From the NCBI GenBank assembly GCA_035454885.1, contig DATIGE010000065.1, positions 1 to 53,271 on the forward strand: a DNA stretch of 53,271 nucleotides. The letters are read 5' to 3'. Both the position numbers and the translations under genes were made by a program. The notes beneath the pieces are model-generated. The model saw nothing but the letters and a program-made list of their open reading frames with translations, had not been told where the DNA came from and did not search any database. This document shows positions 8,205 through 16,463 of this stretch, piece after piece (positions within the stretch are counted from its first letter, which is position 1; each line of letters starts with the position of its first letter). Source of the DNA: a bacterium. GTDB taxonomy: Bacteria; UBA10199; JACPAL01; GCA-016699445.

Positions 8205-8885
8205 ATGAAATCCCATCGCGACCTCTTGCCACGCGTCACCGGCGCGGTCTTTTTCACGGCTTATGCCGCCTACATCGCCGTGCTGCAGAGGAATGAAATC
8301 ATTCAGGCGCCGGGCCCGATCGCCATCGAGCCCCTCGTGCGCCGCGGTTTCGTCGTCCTCATATTTCTTCTCATGGCGTCGAGCTACGTCCTCAGGCGTC
8401 CGGCGCGCGTCCGGGCGACGGGATTTCGCGAACGCGTCTTTCCCTTTGTCTGCGCCGTCCTTCCGATCGCGCTCAACGAATCCTCCGCCCTTTTCGCTCC
8501 CTTCGCCGGGCTCCCTTCCCTCGTCACGGAGCGGCTGGCGGACGGACTTCTTTTTTTGGGAAACGCCCTCAGCGTCTGGGGTCTGATCTACCTGCGGAGG
8601 GCCTTCAGCATCATGGCCGAGGTGAGGGATCTGGTTTCCCGCGGCCCCTATCGATTCGTGCGTCATCCGATCTATGAAGGACAGATCCTCGCGACGACGG
8701 CCCTATGGCTCCTGTCTCCGTCCTGGGGGAGCACCCTGCTCCTGCTGGTTTTCATCGCCGCCCAACTCGCCCGCGCCTCCATTGAAGAGTCCAAACTGGA
8801 GGCCTCCCTGCCGGGGTACAAACGGTATCGGGAAAGGACGGGGGCCTATCTTCCGAGGCTTGTGGGAAAACACCCTACCCCTTGA
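8205..8885 (+). CDS. Isoprenylcysteine carboxyl methyltransferase-family membrane protein
   Basis: 226 residues with several hydrophobic spans. The C-terminal half holds GPYRFVRHPIY, then EESKLEASLPGYKRYRERTG, which is the ICMT/PEMT signature for SAM binding in membrane methyltransferases. The substrate of bacterial members is mostly unknown. ATG 8205 was chosen because the preceding in-frame codons lie in the hrpB promoter region. The 3' end overlaps the convergent rtcB stop by 11 bp. Confidence 0.75.
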   Translation: MKSHRDLLPRVTGAVFFTAYAAYIAVLQRNEIIQAPGPIAIEPLVRRGFVVLIFLLMASSYVLRRPARVRATGFRERVFPFVCAVLPIALNESSALFAPFAGLPSLVTERLADGLLFLGNALSVWGLIYLRRAFSIMAEVRDLVSRGPYRFVRHPIYEGQILATTALWLLSPSWGSTLLLLVFIAAQLARASIEESKLEASLPGYKRYRERTGAYLPRLVGKHPTP

Positions 8886-10317
8886 TCACCCCGACCGGCT
8901 TCAGCCTCGCCACCGCTCTGCAAAGCCCCGCGCCGACCACGACGTCCATCACGTCCGCCACGTCTTTATAGGCTTCGGGGATCTCTTCGAGGGCCCCGTC
9001 GAGCGTCGCGGAGCGCAAAATGATCCCCTGCCTCTCCATCTCCTCATAAATCCTTCGCCCGCGCGCAGCTTTCTTGGCCTTCATCCGCGACATCATCCGC
9101 CCCGCCCCGTGGCAGGAGCTGCCGAATGTCTCCCGCCACGCCGTCTCCGTTCCCGCCGCCACGTAGGAATAGCGGGCCATGTCGCCGGGGATCAGGACCG
9201 GCTGGCCGACCTCACGGTAGGCCTCCGGGATTTCCGGGTGGCCCGGCGGGAAGGCGCGGGTGGCGCCTTTGCGGTGGACGCAGAGGCTGCGCCTCTTTCC
9301 TTCCACTTCATGCTCTTCAAACTTCGCGATGTTATGGGCGACGTCGTAGACGGTTTCGATCCCCAGATCCCGGGGAGATCTTCCCAACTCCCGGGCAAAG
9401 GCGCGCCTGACGGAATCCGCCATGACCTGGCGGTTACCGAAAGCGAAATTGGCGGCCGCGGCCATCGCTCCCAAATAGCGGCGAGCCTCGTCGGAAGCCA
9501 GAGGCGCACAGCAAAGCTGGCGATCGACCAGCTCGATGCCGTACCGCCTTGAGGCGGCGAGCATGACTCCCAGAAAATCATCGCAGACCTGATATCCCAA
9601 CCCCCGGGACCCCGAGTGGATGTGAACCACGACTTGGCCCTCAAAGAGTCCGAAGGCTGCCGCGGCCTCACGATCAAAGATTTGCTCGACATAATCGACC
9701 TCCACGAAATGATTGCCCGACCCGAGTGTCCCGCATTGGTCCTTGCCGCGCTCCCGAGCCCTTTCGGAAACCTCCTCCGGCGCCGCGTCCGGAATCGTCC
9801 CCTGCGATTCCAAATGTTCAATATCCTCCGGCTCTCCGTAGCCATTCTCGACCGCCCAGCGCGCGCCTTTTCTCAATAGGCGTTTCAGGTCGGACAGGCC
9901 CATCTTCAGGTCCTTGCGGTGCGCGCCGACGCCGCTCGGGATTTCGCGAAACAGCGCCTCGATCAGGTTCCGAAGACGGCCTTGCAGATCGGAGCGCGTC
10001 AGGTTCGTGCGGAGCAGACGGACACCGCAGTTGATGTCGTACCCAACGCCGCCGGGACTCACCACGCCCCCGCTCGGGTCGAATGCCGCGACGCCGCCGA
10101 TCGGAAAGCCGTAGCCCCAGTGGATATCCGGCATGGCGTATGAGGCGCGGACGATGCCTGGGAGCGTGGCGACGTTCTTCACCTGGTCGAGGGCCTTGTC
10201 CTCGGTGATGGACGGCAGAATCTTCTCGGATGCGTAGATGATGCCGTCGACCCGCATCTTGCCGTGCCTGCGAAGACGCCACGTGAAGTCGTCTATCTTT
10301 TCAATGGGAATGGCCAT
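8875..10317 (-). CDS. rtcB: RNA-splicing ligase RtcB
   Basis: 480 residues, full length. Motifs include PDIHWGYGFPIGGVAAFD, GGVGYDINCGVRLL (metal-ligand Cys), GSGNHFVE, HSGSRGLG and SSCHGAGRMMSR, whose His accepts GMP. It joins 2',3'-cyclic phosphate or 3'-phosphate RNA ends to 5'-OH ends using Mn and GTP. Its known cofactor protein, archease, is encoded 235 bp upstream on the same strand. The start codon is only 5 bp from a perfect palindrome shared with the divergent small gene. Confidence 0.96.
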   Translation of the reverse strand: MAIPIEKIDDFTWRLRRHGKMRVDGIIYASEKILPSITEDKALDQVKNVATLPGIVRASYAMPDIHWGYGFPIGGVAAFDPSGGVVSPGGVGYDINCGVRLLRTNLTRSDLQGRLRNLIEALFREIPSGVGAHRKDLKMGLSDLKRLLRKGARWAVENGYGEPEDIEHLESQGTIPDAAPEEVSERARERGKDQCGTLGSGNHFVEVDYVEQIFDREAAAAFGLFEGQVVVHIHSGSRGLGYQVCDDFLGVMLAASRRYGIELVDRQLCCAPLASDEARRYLGAMAAAANFAFGNRQVMADSVRRAFARELGRSPRDLGIETVYDVAHNIAKFEEHEVEGKRRSLCVHRKGATRAFPPGHPEIPEAYREVGQPVLIPGDMARYSYVAAGTETAWRETFGSSCHGAGRMMSRMKAKKAARGRRIYEEMERQGIILRSATLDGALEEIPEAYKDVADVMDVVVGAGLCRAVARLKPVGVIKG

Positions 10318-10322
10318 GCGAT

Positions 10323-10338
10323 GGGGATTATAATCCCC
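10323..10338. promoter_or_regulatory. 16-bp perfect palindrome between rtcB and a divergent small gene
   Basis: GGGGATTATAATCCCC is its own reverse complement and fills most of the 23-bp gap between the two start codons. It contains TATAAT on both strands, so it could be a shared -10 element or an operator. If used as a -10, both transcripts would begin almost at their start codons. No convincing -35 box was found on either strand. Confidence 0.4.
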
Positions 10339-10340
10339 CC

Positions 10341-10589
10341 ATGTTCATTGGCTACGTCAAAACCAAGGATATCTTCCTGCATCCGATCTCGCTGATGCAG
10401 ATGCGGGGCTTGAAGGGTTATTTGAAGCTCATCGGCCGGGCCTTGAGCCGGCGGAAATATTCCTTCATACGAATGACGCAGAAGAGCGACTGGGTCTTCG
10501 ACAGGAACGTTCAGAAAACCCTGCAGGAAGAGGCTCGCCGGCGCCCCTCAACTAAACATCCAAGACGATCTCAGCGGACCAAAGCTTAA
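10341..10589 (+). CDS. Small basic protein of unknown function
   Basis: 82 residues, rich in Lys and Arg with a hydrophobic, aromatic N-terminal part (MFIGYVKTKDIFLHPISLM). No family is recognised. It starts with ATG right after the palindrome, has no Shine-Dalgarno sequence, and its last 38 bp overlap the 3' end of the convergent archease gene. It sits between rtcB and archease on the opposite strand. Coding status is uncertain; the basic composition could suit RNA binding, but that is speculation. Confidence 0.45.
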   Translation: MFIGYVKTKDIFLHPISLMQMRGLKGYLKLIGRALSRRKYSFIRMTQKSDWVFDRNVQKTLQEEARRRPSTKHPRRSQRTKA

Positions 10590-10965
10590 GCCGACGCTTC
10601 ACCTTCAACCCGTGAAACGTCACCGCCTTGACCTCCGACTTGGGGCCGTGCCGCCGCGGCGAGAACCTTTCCCCGCGAAGCACCCCCTCCAGAACGTCCC
10701 CCTCCAAACGCATGCCTCGAAGCGTCCGGACGGCGAATCCTCTGGCGTCAAAGAGAAAGAGGCATTCCTGCAGGACCTTCACGAAAAGCTCTTCCAAGGA
10801 ACTCCCTCGGACGCGCAGTTTTCGGGATTGAATCGCCCTCACGGAGCGCGCGTCCAGGATCTGGTCCGTCAGGGCGAAGACGGCGTTCTTGAGGAGGCCG
10901 GCAAACGAGCGGCCGGAGACGCGCAGACGGATGTCGGCGGTATGTTCGAGAACCCGGTAGCTCAA
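10552..10965 (-). CDS. Archease, RtcB activator
   Basis: 137 residues. The N-terminus LSYRVLEHTADIRLRV and the C-terminus SEVKAVTFHGLKV...AEIVLDV match the archease family, including the conserved Asp and His used for metal binding. Archease speeds guanylylation of RtcB and allows multiple turnover. The start is a TTG at 10965 with GAAGGA upstream; it overlaps the stop of the TPR lipoprotein gene (TTGA), so translation is probably coupled. An in-frame start farther upstream would lie inside that gene. Confidence 0.88.
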   Translation of the reverse strand: MSYRVLEHTADIRLRVSGRSFAGLLKNAVFALTDQILDARSVRAIQSRKLRVRGSSLEELFVKVLQECLFLFDARGFAVRTLRGMRLEGDVLEGVLRGERFSPRRHGPKSEVKAVTFHGLKVKRRLKLWSAEIVLDV

Positions 10966-11393
10966 AAATCCTTCGAGGACTTGTTCTTGTCGAAGTCGCG
11001 CTTCAATTCTTCCAGCCTCTCGGCCCACTCGGCCTTGCCGCCCAGAAGCTGGTCGGCCTTTTCGATCAGACCCTCGGCCTCACCGTACTCGCCGCTCCTC
11101 ACCTTGGCGAGGGCCAGATGGTAGTAGGCGGCTCCGTTCGTTGGGTCGACGGTGACCGCCTGCTGGAAAAGATCGGCCGCCGCATCGTACCGGCCCTGGG
11201 CGAATGTCTTCTCGCCGTCGTCGATCAGCGCGTTCGAGGCCGCGCGCTGGGGGGTGAGTTCGTCCTCGTCGGCGCCGACCGGGGCCTGCCGCGAGTCTGC
11301 CGGCGGTTTCGCGCGCCCGGGTTCCCGCTTGCCGGCGCAGCCGAGGGCGCCCAGGGAAAGGACGATCAGGAATACCGACAACCATTTCATCAT
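10962..11393 (-). CDS. TPR-repeat lipoprotein
   Basis: 143 residues. The N-terminus MMKWLSVFLIVLSLGALGC is a lipoprotein signal with lipobox LGALGC. After a Pro/Ala-rich linker there are tetratricopeptide helices (KTFAQGRYDAAADLFQQAV, then NGAAYYHLALAKVRSG). It overlaps the PBP stop by 4 bp (ATGA), placing it in the operon PBP - TPR lipoprotein - archease. By context it may be an outer-membrane partner of the PBP, as lipoprotein activators are for other PBPs; this is inference. Confidence 0.82.
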   Translation of the reverse strand: MMKWLSVFLIVLSLGALGCAGKREPGRAKPPADSRQAPVGADEDELTPQRAASNALIDDGEKTFAQGRYDAAADLFQQAVTVDPTNGAAYYHLALAKVRSGEYGEAEGLIEKADQLLGGKAEWAERLEELKRDFDKNKSSKDF

Positions 11394-13687
11394 TCGTCGT
11401 GACCGTCGCTCTCTTGGCATTTCGTCGTGGGGATCGTGTTTTTCAAAAAGGCCTCCTCGAAAGGCTCCCCGCAAACGTCGCGGTAAAGATGGCCCGACTT
11501 ATCCACCTTGACCAGCAAAATGTTCTCCGTGCCGGGAAAGTCCTCCTTGGAGGCGCCCGAGGAACCCGCGGCCTTCATGAAATCCGTCCAGATGGGGAGA
11601 GCCCCGGAGGCGCCCGAAAGTCCGGTCGCCGTGTTGTCGTCGAACCCCACCCACGCGAGAGCCAGGAGGTCCGGCGTGTAGCCCACGAACCAGCTGTCCT
11701 TGTAATCCGACGTCGTCCCCGTCTTTCCGGCGGCCAGACCCGTGAAACCCATCCGGCGTGCGCCCGCGGCGGTGCCCCGGTCGACAACCCCCTTGAGCAC
11801 GCTGTTCATCAGATAAGCCACGTCCGGCGACAGGACCTTCCTCATCTTGAATCCCTTCTTTTCCAAAACGACGCCGTCGCGCGTGACGACATTCATGATC
11901 GCGAGAGGCTCGGTGCGTGTGCCCTGGTTGGGAAAGACCGTGTAGGCGCGGACGAGCTCGAGCGGCGTCACCTCGAACGCGCCCAAAGCAAGCGACGGAT
12001 AGGGTTTGAGCTCGCTTTCGATCCCCGCCTCGCGGGCGAGATCGATCACTTTCTCCAGGCCGACGCTCATCGCGATTTTCACCGTCGCGATGTTGTAGCT
12101 CTGCTCCAGCGCCTCGCGGAGCGTGACCAAGCCGTGCTCCTTCTTGTCGTAGTTGTCCGGGCTCCACGGCTTGCCGCCGACCTTCACGGAGAACGCGGTA
12201 TCGTCGACGGAGGAAGCCAGGGTCCAAGGCGGCTCGACACCCTCCTCGCCGGTCCGCAGCGCGGCCGCGTAGACGAAAGGCTTAAACGCCGAGCCCGGCT
12301 GGCGCCGGGCGTCGCGGATGCGGTCGAATTGCGAGCTTTCGTAGTCCCGGCCGCCCACAAAGGCGCGGACAGCGCCGGTTTGCGGTTGAACCGCGATCAG
12401 CGCCGCCTCGAGGTTCTCCCCCTCCTCCTTGAGCTTCTTGATCTTGGGGCGCGCCGTCTCGATCTCCTCGAGGCGCCTCTTCACGGCCGCCTCCGCGGCG
12501 TCCTGGGCCTCCGGGTCGAGCGTCGTAAAAATGCGCATCCCCTCGGACTTGAGCACGTCCTCCGGATAATTCTCCTTCAGCTCCGCGCGCACGAAGTCGA
12601 TGAAGTACGGCGCTCCGAAAACGCGCGGGTTGGCGCGCGGCAGCGTGATCTTCTCCTTCCGCGCCGATTGGTAGTCCTCCTCCGAAATCTTTTTCTGATC
12701 CCTCATCATGCGGAGGACGAGGTTCCGGCGGTCGATCGCCTTTTCCATGTTCCGGTGAGGCGAGTATTCGCCGGGGAGCCGGATCGAGCCGGCGAGCGTG
12801 GCGCACTCGGCCGTGGTGAGGTGCGAAACGCCCTTGCCGAAGTAGAACTTGGCGGCCTCCTCGACGCCGGTCACCGACACCGGGCCCTTCTGCCCGAAAT
12901 AGATCTCGTTGAAGTAGGCCTCCAGGATCTCGTCCTTGGAATAACGCAGCTCCAGGAGAGCGGCCATGAGCATCTCGTTCAACTTGCGGGTGATCGTCTT
13001 CTCGGACGTCAGAAAAAAATTCTTCACGAGCTGCTGGGTCAGAGTGCTTCCGCCCTGCCTGGCCCCCAAGTGGAGGACGTCGGTCACGATCGCGCGGACC
13101 ACGGCGATGGGATCCACGCCGTGGTGGCCATAGAAGCGTTCGTCCTCCACGGCGACGACGGCATCGACGCAGGCCTCCGGGATCGCGTCGAGCGCCACCA
13201 CGGTGCGGTCCTCCATCTTGTCGTCGAAAATCGAGGCGATCAGCTCCGGCTCGATCCTGGCGGTCTTGAGATCGTCGCCGGTGTCCAGTCTCTTCATGGA
13301 AGAAACCTTGCCGCCGGCGAAGCCGATCTCGACGGGCAGTCCGGGAAAATCCTCCGTGGGATAGGTGAAGTTGCGGAGATAGACTTTGAAACCCGTCTTG
13401 GTCACCGCGTATTCCCCGACCTCCCGGGGATCCGACGTCATCTTCTTATAGGAAACGCGCGCGAGTTTTGCCTCAAAATCCCCCGGAGACATCGCAAGCC
13501 CGGGGTAAAGCGCCGTGGGCGCCGCGTAGACCCGGGACGGAAGATTCCACCGGTGCGACTCGAACTTGTCCCGGATTTCGCGATCGAGGACGAGGAGGTG
13601 AAGGCCCAACGCCGCCGCCCCGATCACAAGGACCGGAAAAAGCCAGCGCCATCCGGATTTGTGTTTGGGAGATTTCTTTTTACTCAA
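11390..13687 (-). CDS. Bifunctional penicillin-binding protein 1B-like (transglycosylase/transpeptidase)
   Basis: 765 residues. A basic cytoplasmic tail and one membrane span (residues about 14-32) are followed by a UB2H-like region (PSRVYAAPTALYPG). The GT51 domain has EDERFYGHHGVD and GGSTLTQQLVKN. The transpeptidase domain has GSAFKP (SxxK serine), SYN and KTGTT. It polymerises and crosslinks peptidoglycan in the periplasm. It is first in a coupled cluster with the TPR lipoprotein and archease. Calling it 1B rather than 1A rests on the UB2H-like segment. Confidence 0.92.
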   Translation of the reverse strand: MSKKKSPKHKSGWRWLFPVLVIGAAALGLHLLVLDREIRDKFESHRWNLPSRVYAAPTALYPGLAMSPGDFEAKLARVSYKKMTSDPREVGEYAVTKTGFKVYLRNFTYPTEDFPGLPVEIGFAGGKVSSMKRLDTGDDLKTARIEPELIASIFDDKMEDRTVVALDAIPEACVDAVVAVEDERFYGHHGVDPIAVVRAIVTDVLHLGARQGGSTLTQQLVKNFFLTSEKTITRKLNEMLMAALLELRYSKDEILEAYFNEIYFGQKGPVSVTGVEEAAKFYFGKGVSHLTTAECATLAGSIRLPGEYSPHRNMEKAIDRRNLVLRMMRDQKKISEEDYQSARKEKITLPRANPRVFGAPYFIDFVRAELKENYPEDVLKSEGMRIFTTLDPEAQDAAEAAVKRRLEEIETARPKIKKLKEEGENLEAALIAVQPQTGAVRAFVGGRDYESSQFDRIRDARRQPGSAFKPFVYAAALRTGEEGVEPPWTLASSVDDTAFSVKVGGKPWSPDNYDKKEHGLVTLREALEQSYNIATVKIAMSVGLEKVIDLAREAGIESELKPYPSLALGAFEVTPLELVRAYTVFPNQGTRTEPLAIMNVVTRDGVVLEKKGFKMRKVLSPDVAYLMNSVLKGVVDRGTAAGARRMGFTGLAAGKTGTTSDYKDSWFVGYTPDLLALAWVGFDDNTATGLSGASGALPIWTDFMKAAGSSGASKEDFPGTENILLVKVDKSGHLYRDVCGEPFEEAFLKNTIPTTKCQESDGHDE

Positions 13688-13696
13688 GACGGAGCC

Positions 13697-14140
13697 TCAG
13701 CGACGGGGAATGAGAATTTCCGATCCAAGATTGTTCGGATCGGCCTTGGTGTACCAGGTGCCGGTCAGACGGCCGTCGGACTCGATGTTGTATTTGACGG
13801 TCCCGACGACGTTCGTCCCGTCGCCCCACTCCACCGAGAGCACGTCGCCGCTTCTCCTGCCCGTCCCCACATAGGACGTGCCGACGCTCCAAGACATCTT
13901 GTAGTTTTCGCCCGACTCCGCAATCGTCGCCGTCCCCGCGTAATTGCCGGTCCCGCCGGGATTGGTGCCGCGGACGTCGTAAACGCCCTCGATGGAGCGG
14001 GCGCGCGAGGGCTGCGCCGTTTCCGTCTGCTTTTCCGAAGGCGCCGCCGCCGTCCTGCCCTTGAGCAGGGATGGCACGTCGCCGCAGGCGGACGTGGACA
14101 CGAGCAACATCAGGACGGGAACGACCCGTAAGATCTTCAT
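13697..14140 (-). CDS. Small lipoprotein with a beta-rich repeat-like domain
   Basis: 147 residues. The signal MKILRVVPVLMLLVSTSAC ends in a lipobox Cys. The mature domain YDVRGTNPGGTGNYAGTATI ... GDGTNVVGTVKYNIESDG ... LTGTWY resembles proteins annotated as fibronectin-binding in other bacteria, whose function is not established. It lies 25 bp after tRNA-Ser(GCU) on the same strand and 9 bp before the PBP gene, so it may be transcribed with either. A GGGGG tract precedes the ATG. Confidence 0.75.
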   Translation of the reverse strand: MKILRVVPVLMLLVSTSACGDVPSLLKGRTAAAPSEKQTETAQPSRARSIEGVYDVRGTNPGGTGNYAGTATIAESGENYKMSWSVGTSYVGTGRRSGDVLSVEWGDGTNVVGTVKYNIESDGRLTGTWYTKADPNNLGSEILIPRR

Positions 14141-14165
14141 GGAGCCCCCTTATGGATCTTGAATG

Positions 14166-14256
14166 CGGAGGGGGAGGGATTTGAACCCTCGGTACGCGTT
14201 TTCACACGTACAACGGTTTAGCAAACCGTCCACTTAAGCCACTCGTGCACCCCTCC
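14166..14256 (-). tRNA. tRNA-Ser (anticodon GCU)
   Basis: Acceptor arms GGAGGGG and CCCCTCC pair, and the discriminator is G. The anticodon loop TTGCTAA lies in an ACGGT/ACCGT stem. A long variable arm (GTACGTGTGAAAACGCGTAC) and the T-arm GGTTCAAATCC are typical of class II serine tRNAs. CCA is not encoded. It reads AGC/AGU codons. It shares upstream repeat sequence with the other tRNA-Ser gene in the window. Confidence 0.95.
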
Positions 14257-14259
14257 ATC

Positions 14260-14410
14260 CGCTCCGCGCCCGGCAAAGCCGGACGCTTCGCTCAAAATAA
14301 GGGGCGATACCGCTCTCCCCTTATTTATCCCCATCTGATCTGAACCCCCATCGGTGCTGACGGGGATTCATCGCTCACTTCATCCAGCAACGCCGGATTC
14401 CGCTCGCTAT
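14260..14410. repeat. tRNA-Ser 5'-flank repeat block, copy 1
   Basis: The block has three parts. A hairpin unit at about 14262-14293 has CCGGC-AAA-GCCGG arms. An inverted repeat with arms AAATAAGGGG and CCCCTTATTT spans 14295-14326. A second, degenerate hairpin unit lies at about 14365-14410 (ATCCAGC...GCCGGAT). The same elements in the same order, inverted repeat then TCCAGC-type hairpin flanked by CGYTCAC, occur upstream of tRNA-Ser(UGA) at 23324-23422. On the minus strand the central inverted repeat ends in CCTTATTTTG and could terminate transcription of the 14476-15129 gene. Confidence 0.6.
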
Positions 14411-14475
14411 CGGCGATCGGAAGTAACACGAGTTTTCCTGGTGAATCAAGGTGAGATGCTCGCGGCACGGACGGA

Positions 14476-15129
14476 TCAGAATAGGTTCGCGACCAAGTCC
14501 ACGATCGGCTTGACGAGCGCGGCGACGGCATCCGCTGAGTCCTGTTTCGCCTTGGGGTCGCCGGGCTTGGCGTCCGGCTTGGCCGCAGCCTCCGGCTTTT
14601 CGGGCTTTACGGGCGCCTTCGTCTCTGCGGGCTTCGGGGCCTCTTCTTCGACCTTCGGTTTGGCCTCCTCGGGTTTTGGTTCCTGGGCCGGAGGGGCCTT
14701 CTCCGGAGGTTGCTCGGCCGCTTTCGGTTGGGGTTCCGGCGTCGGCGCGGGGTCCGCCGCCTTGGCCGGTTCCTTGGCGGGAGTCGATTCCTTTTTCTCG
14801 TCCTTGTCCTTCTTTCCGAAAGCGCCCGCCAAGTCCCCCACGTTCTGGCCCAGAGGGGGCAGCGCGGCCGGGTTGAATCCCTCCGGCTTCGCCGGTTCGG
14901 GAGCCGTCCCCTGACCTCCCTCTTTCTTTTGCGCCATCATGAAGGCGAGCCAGTTCATCATCTGGGCGCCGGTCGAGTTCGCGAAGGCGCCTGATGTGAC
15001 GAGCCGGGAGATTTCGCCGCCTTCGGAGGCCAAGGCCATCGTCACACGCGCCAGGACGGGATCGTCATCCAATGACGACCCGCTGAATCTGCCCTGATCC
15101 AGACTTTCCACACGCGATGAACGAGCCAT
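14476..15129 (-). CDS. Unknown protein A with DPVLARV N-terminal motif and low-complexity linker
   Basis: 217 residues, no recognised family. Residues 21-62 (DDDPVLARV ... G ... TGAQMMNWL) align without gaps to residues 12-53 of protein B at 16884-17873, with 18 of 41 positions identical. A Lys/Pro/Glu/Ala-rich linker of about 100 residues follows, then a hydrophobic C-terminus (AVAALVKPIVDLVANLF). There is no signal peptide. The ATG has GGAGG upstream, and a sigma-54 promoter lies 30 bp farther up. The shape suggests a short helical head, a flexible spacer and a membrane or partner-binding tail; the function is unknown. Confidence 0.75.
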   Translation of the reverse strand: MARSSRVESLDQGRFSGSSLDDDPVLARVTMALASEGGEISRLVTSGAFANSTGAQMMNWLAFMMAQKKEGGQGTAPEPAKPEGFNPAALPPLGQNVGDLAGAFGKKDKDEKKESTPAKEPAKAADPAPTPEPQPKAAEQPPEKAPPAQEPKPEEAKPKVEEEAPKPAETKAPVKPEKPEAAAKPDAKPGDPKAKQDSADAVAALVKPIVDLVANLF

Positions 15130-15158
15130 AAGCAGCCTCCGTTGAAAGAGGACTTATC

Positions 15159-15174
15159 GCAAACGGCGTACCAA
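15159..15174 (-). promoter_or_regulatory. Sigma-54 promoter of unknown protein A
   Basis: The minus strand reads TTGGTACGCCGTTTGC, with GG-N10-GC spacing exact and -24/-12 elements close to TTGGCACG-N4-TTGC. The predicted start of transcription is near 15147, leaving a leader of about 18 nt that contains the GGAGG Shine-Dalgarno sequence of the gene starting at 15129. It needs an AAA+ activator such as the one encoded at 23780-25135. Confidence 0.75.
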
Positions 15175-15262
15175 GTTGAAGGACGGCTAAAGGCTTGAAT
15201 TCGTTGTGCGGTGATTGGGAAGTCCGCGGGGAGAAGCCCCTCTTTGTTTCCGATGGGAAACG

Positions 15263-16417
15263 TCAGGGCCTCGGCAGATCGGCCGCCCTCTTCTCTGCCC
15301 TTTCCACCCCCAATCGATAGAGCCGGTCCACCACCTCCGGCTTGGGGGCGAGGAATCGGTAAGGATTCGGCGCATCGGCGGGCAGATGGTCCTCGAAGAT
15401 CCGTAGTCCCTCGGATCCACGCTCGATCTCCCCCAAATCGATCGGCTCCGGCGGCGGGGTGAAGTCGTGGATCCCCTTCAGCCAGCGATCCGCGTTCGTC
15501 ACGGGGATGCGCGGTGCCAATTGCTCCACCCACTCGGCGGCGCGCGAGGCCCCGCTTAACACGCGCCTCGCCTGCCGGCGGACGTAATCACCGATCGGCC
15601 TCCGGTAGAGCTTCCCCTTGTGCGTGCAGTCCACGATGAAAAACTCCTCGAGTCCCAGAGCGGGAGCGATCCAGGCGGGGACGTTGTCCGACCAGGCCCC
15701 GTCGATGAGGACGCGATCCCCAAACCTCACCGGCGCCCCCGTAAAGGGCGGGATGCGGGTCGACGCGACGACCGCCTGCCGGAGCTCGGACGGGCTTTGA
15801 AGCGCGTGCCAGTTCTCCGGCGGCTTGCCTGGTGCCCCGCGAGGCCAGGGCTTGGTCGAGAAATAACACGGCGTGAAGAGTCCGGAGGCCCCCGCGGCGG
15901 ACATCTCCGCGATGCGGGCCGCCACGTCCAAAAAGGAGACCTCGTCTCCGCCCAAGGCCCTCTGAATTCCGTCCGTCAGGACCTGGAGACGATCGCTCCA
16001 AGGCTCGGACGCTGCGCGAACGTCGACCTGGGTCGTGACGATGACGATCATGGTGGGGCCCTCGAAGGCCTTCTCCCAATCGATGAGGTTCTGATCCTCC
16101 AGGATCCCCTCCAAGACCCGCCGGTACGGGAGCTCCCAGCGTCCGTGAAGAGGTCCTTTCCAAAAGGCGTGCGGCCTCAGGTCGTCGGCGAAACGGCGGC
16201 AGAACCGGAGGGCCAGGTCGTGATCGGGCGGGTCCTCAACGGCCCCGACGACGGCGGCGAGGCTGCCCGAGGAGCTGCCGACCGTCACGCGGAAGGGATG
16301 CGCCCAGCCCAGGGCCCGGGCCTGCGAGGCGAGTTCCAGGGTATAACCCGCCTGAAAGGCGGTCTTCATCGCCTCCCCCGTGACGAGGAGACCGGCGTTG
16401 GGCATCAAAGAAGGCAC
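15263..16417 (-). CDS. Patatin-like phospholipase
   Basis: 384 residues. GSSSGS near residue 48 is the nucleophile elbow (GxSxG), and IDGAWSDN near residue 238 supplies the catalytic Asp of the Ser-Asp dyad. The N-terminal oxyanion segment is NAGLLVTGEAMKTAFQAG, a variant of the usual G-G-G-x-R/K form. The start is GTG 16417, with ATG 16405 as an alternative. There is no signal peptide, so it would act in the cytoplasm or be exported another way. It lies between unknown proteins A and B and downstream of the DCC gene, possibly in the sigma-54 operon that starts at 17895. Confidence 0.82.
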   Translation of the reverse strand: MPSLMPNAGLLVTGEAMKTAFQAGYTLELASQARALGWAHPFRVTVGSSSGSLAAVVGAVEDPPDHDLALRFCRRFADDLRPHAFWKGPLHGRWELPYRRVLEGILEDQNLIDWEKAFEGPTMIVIVTTQVDVRAASEPWSDRLQVLTDGIQRALGGDEVSFLDVAARIAEMSAAGASGLFTPCYFSTKPWPRGAPGKPPENWHALQSPSELRQAVVASTRIPPFTGAPVRFGDRVLIDGAWSDNVPAWIAPALGLEEFFIVDCTHKGKLYRRPIGDYVRRQARRVLSGASRAAEWVEQLAPRIPVTNADRWLKGIHDFTPPPEPIDLGEIERGSEGLRIFEDHLPADAPNPYRFLAPKPEVVDRLYRLGVERAEKRAADLPRP

Positions 16418-16463
16418 GACGTTGAAATCGGGATTCCAGGCCGGGGGTTGCGGGCAATTTGTC

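Noticed and set aside
11399-14131. A 910-codon open frame on the plus strand
   Set aside because: It is antisense to the PBP gene, which has full catalytic motifs. High GC keeps the antisense frame open; the translation is Arg/Asp/His-rich without any family.
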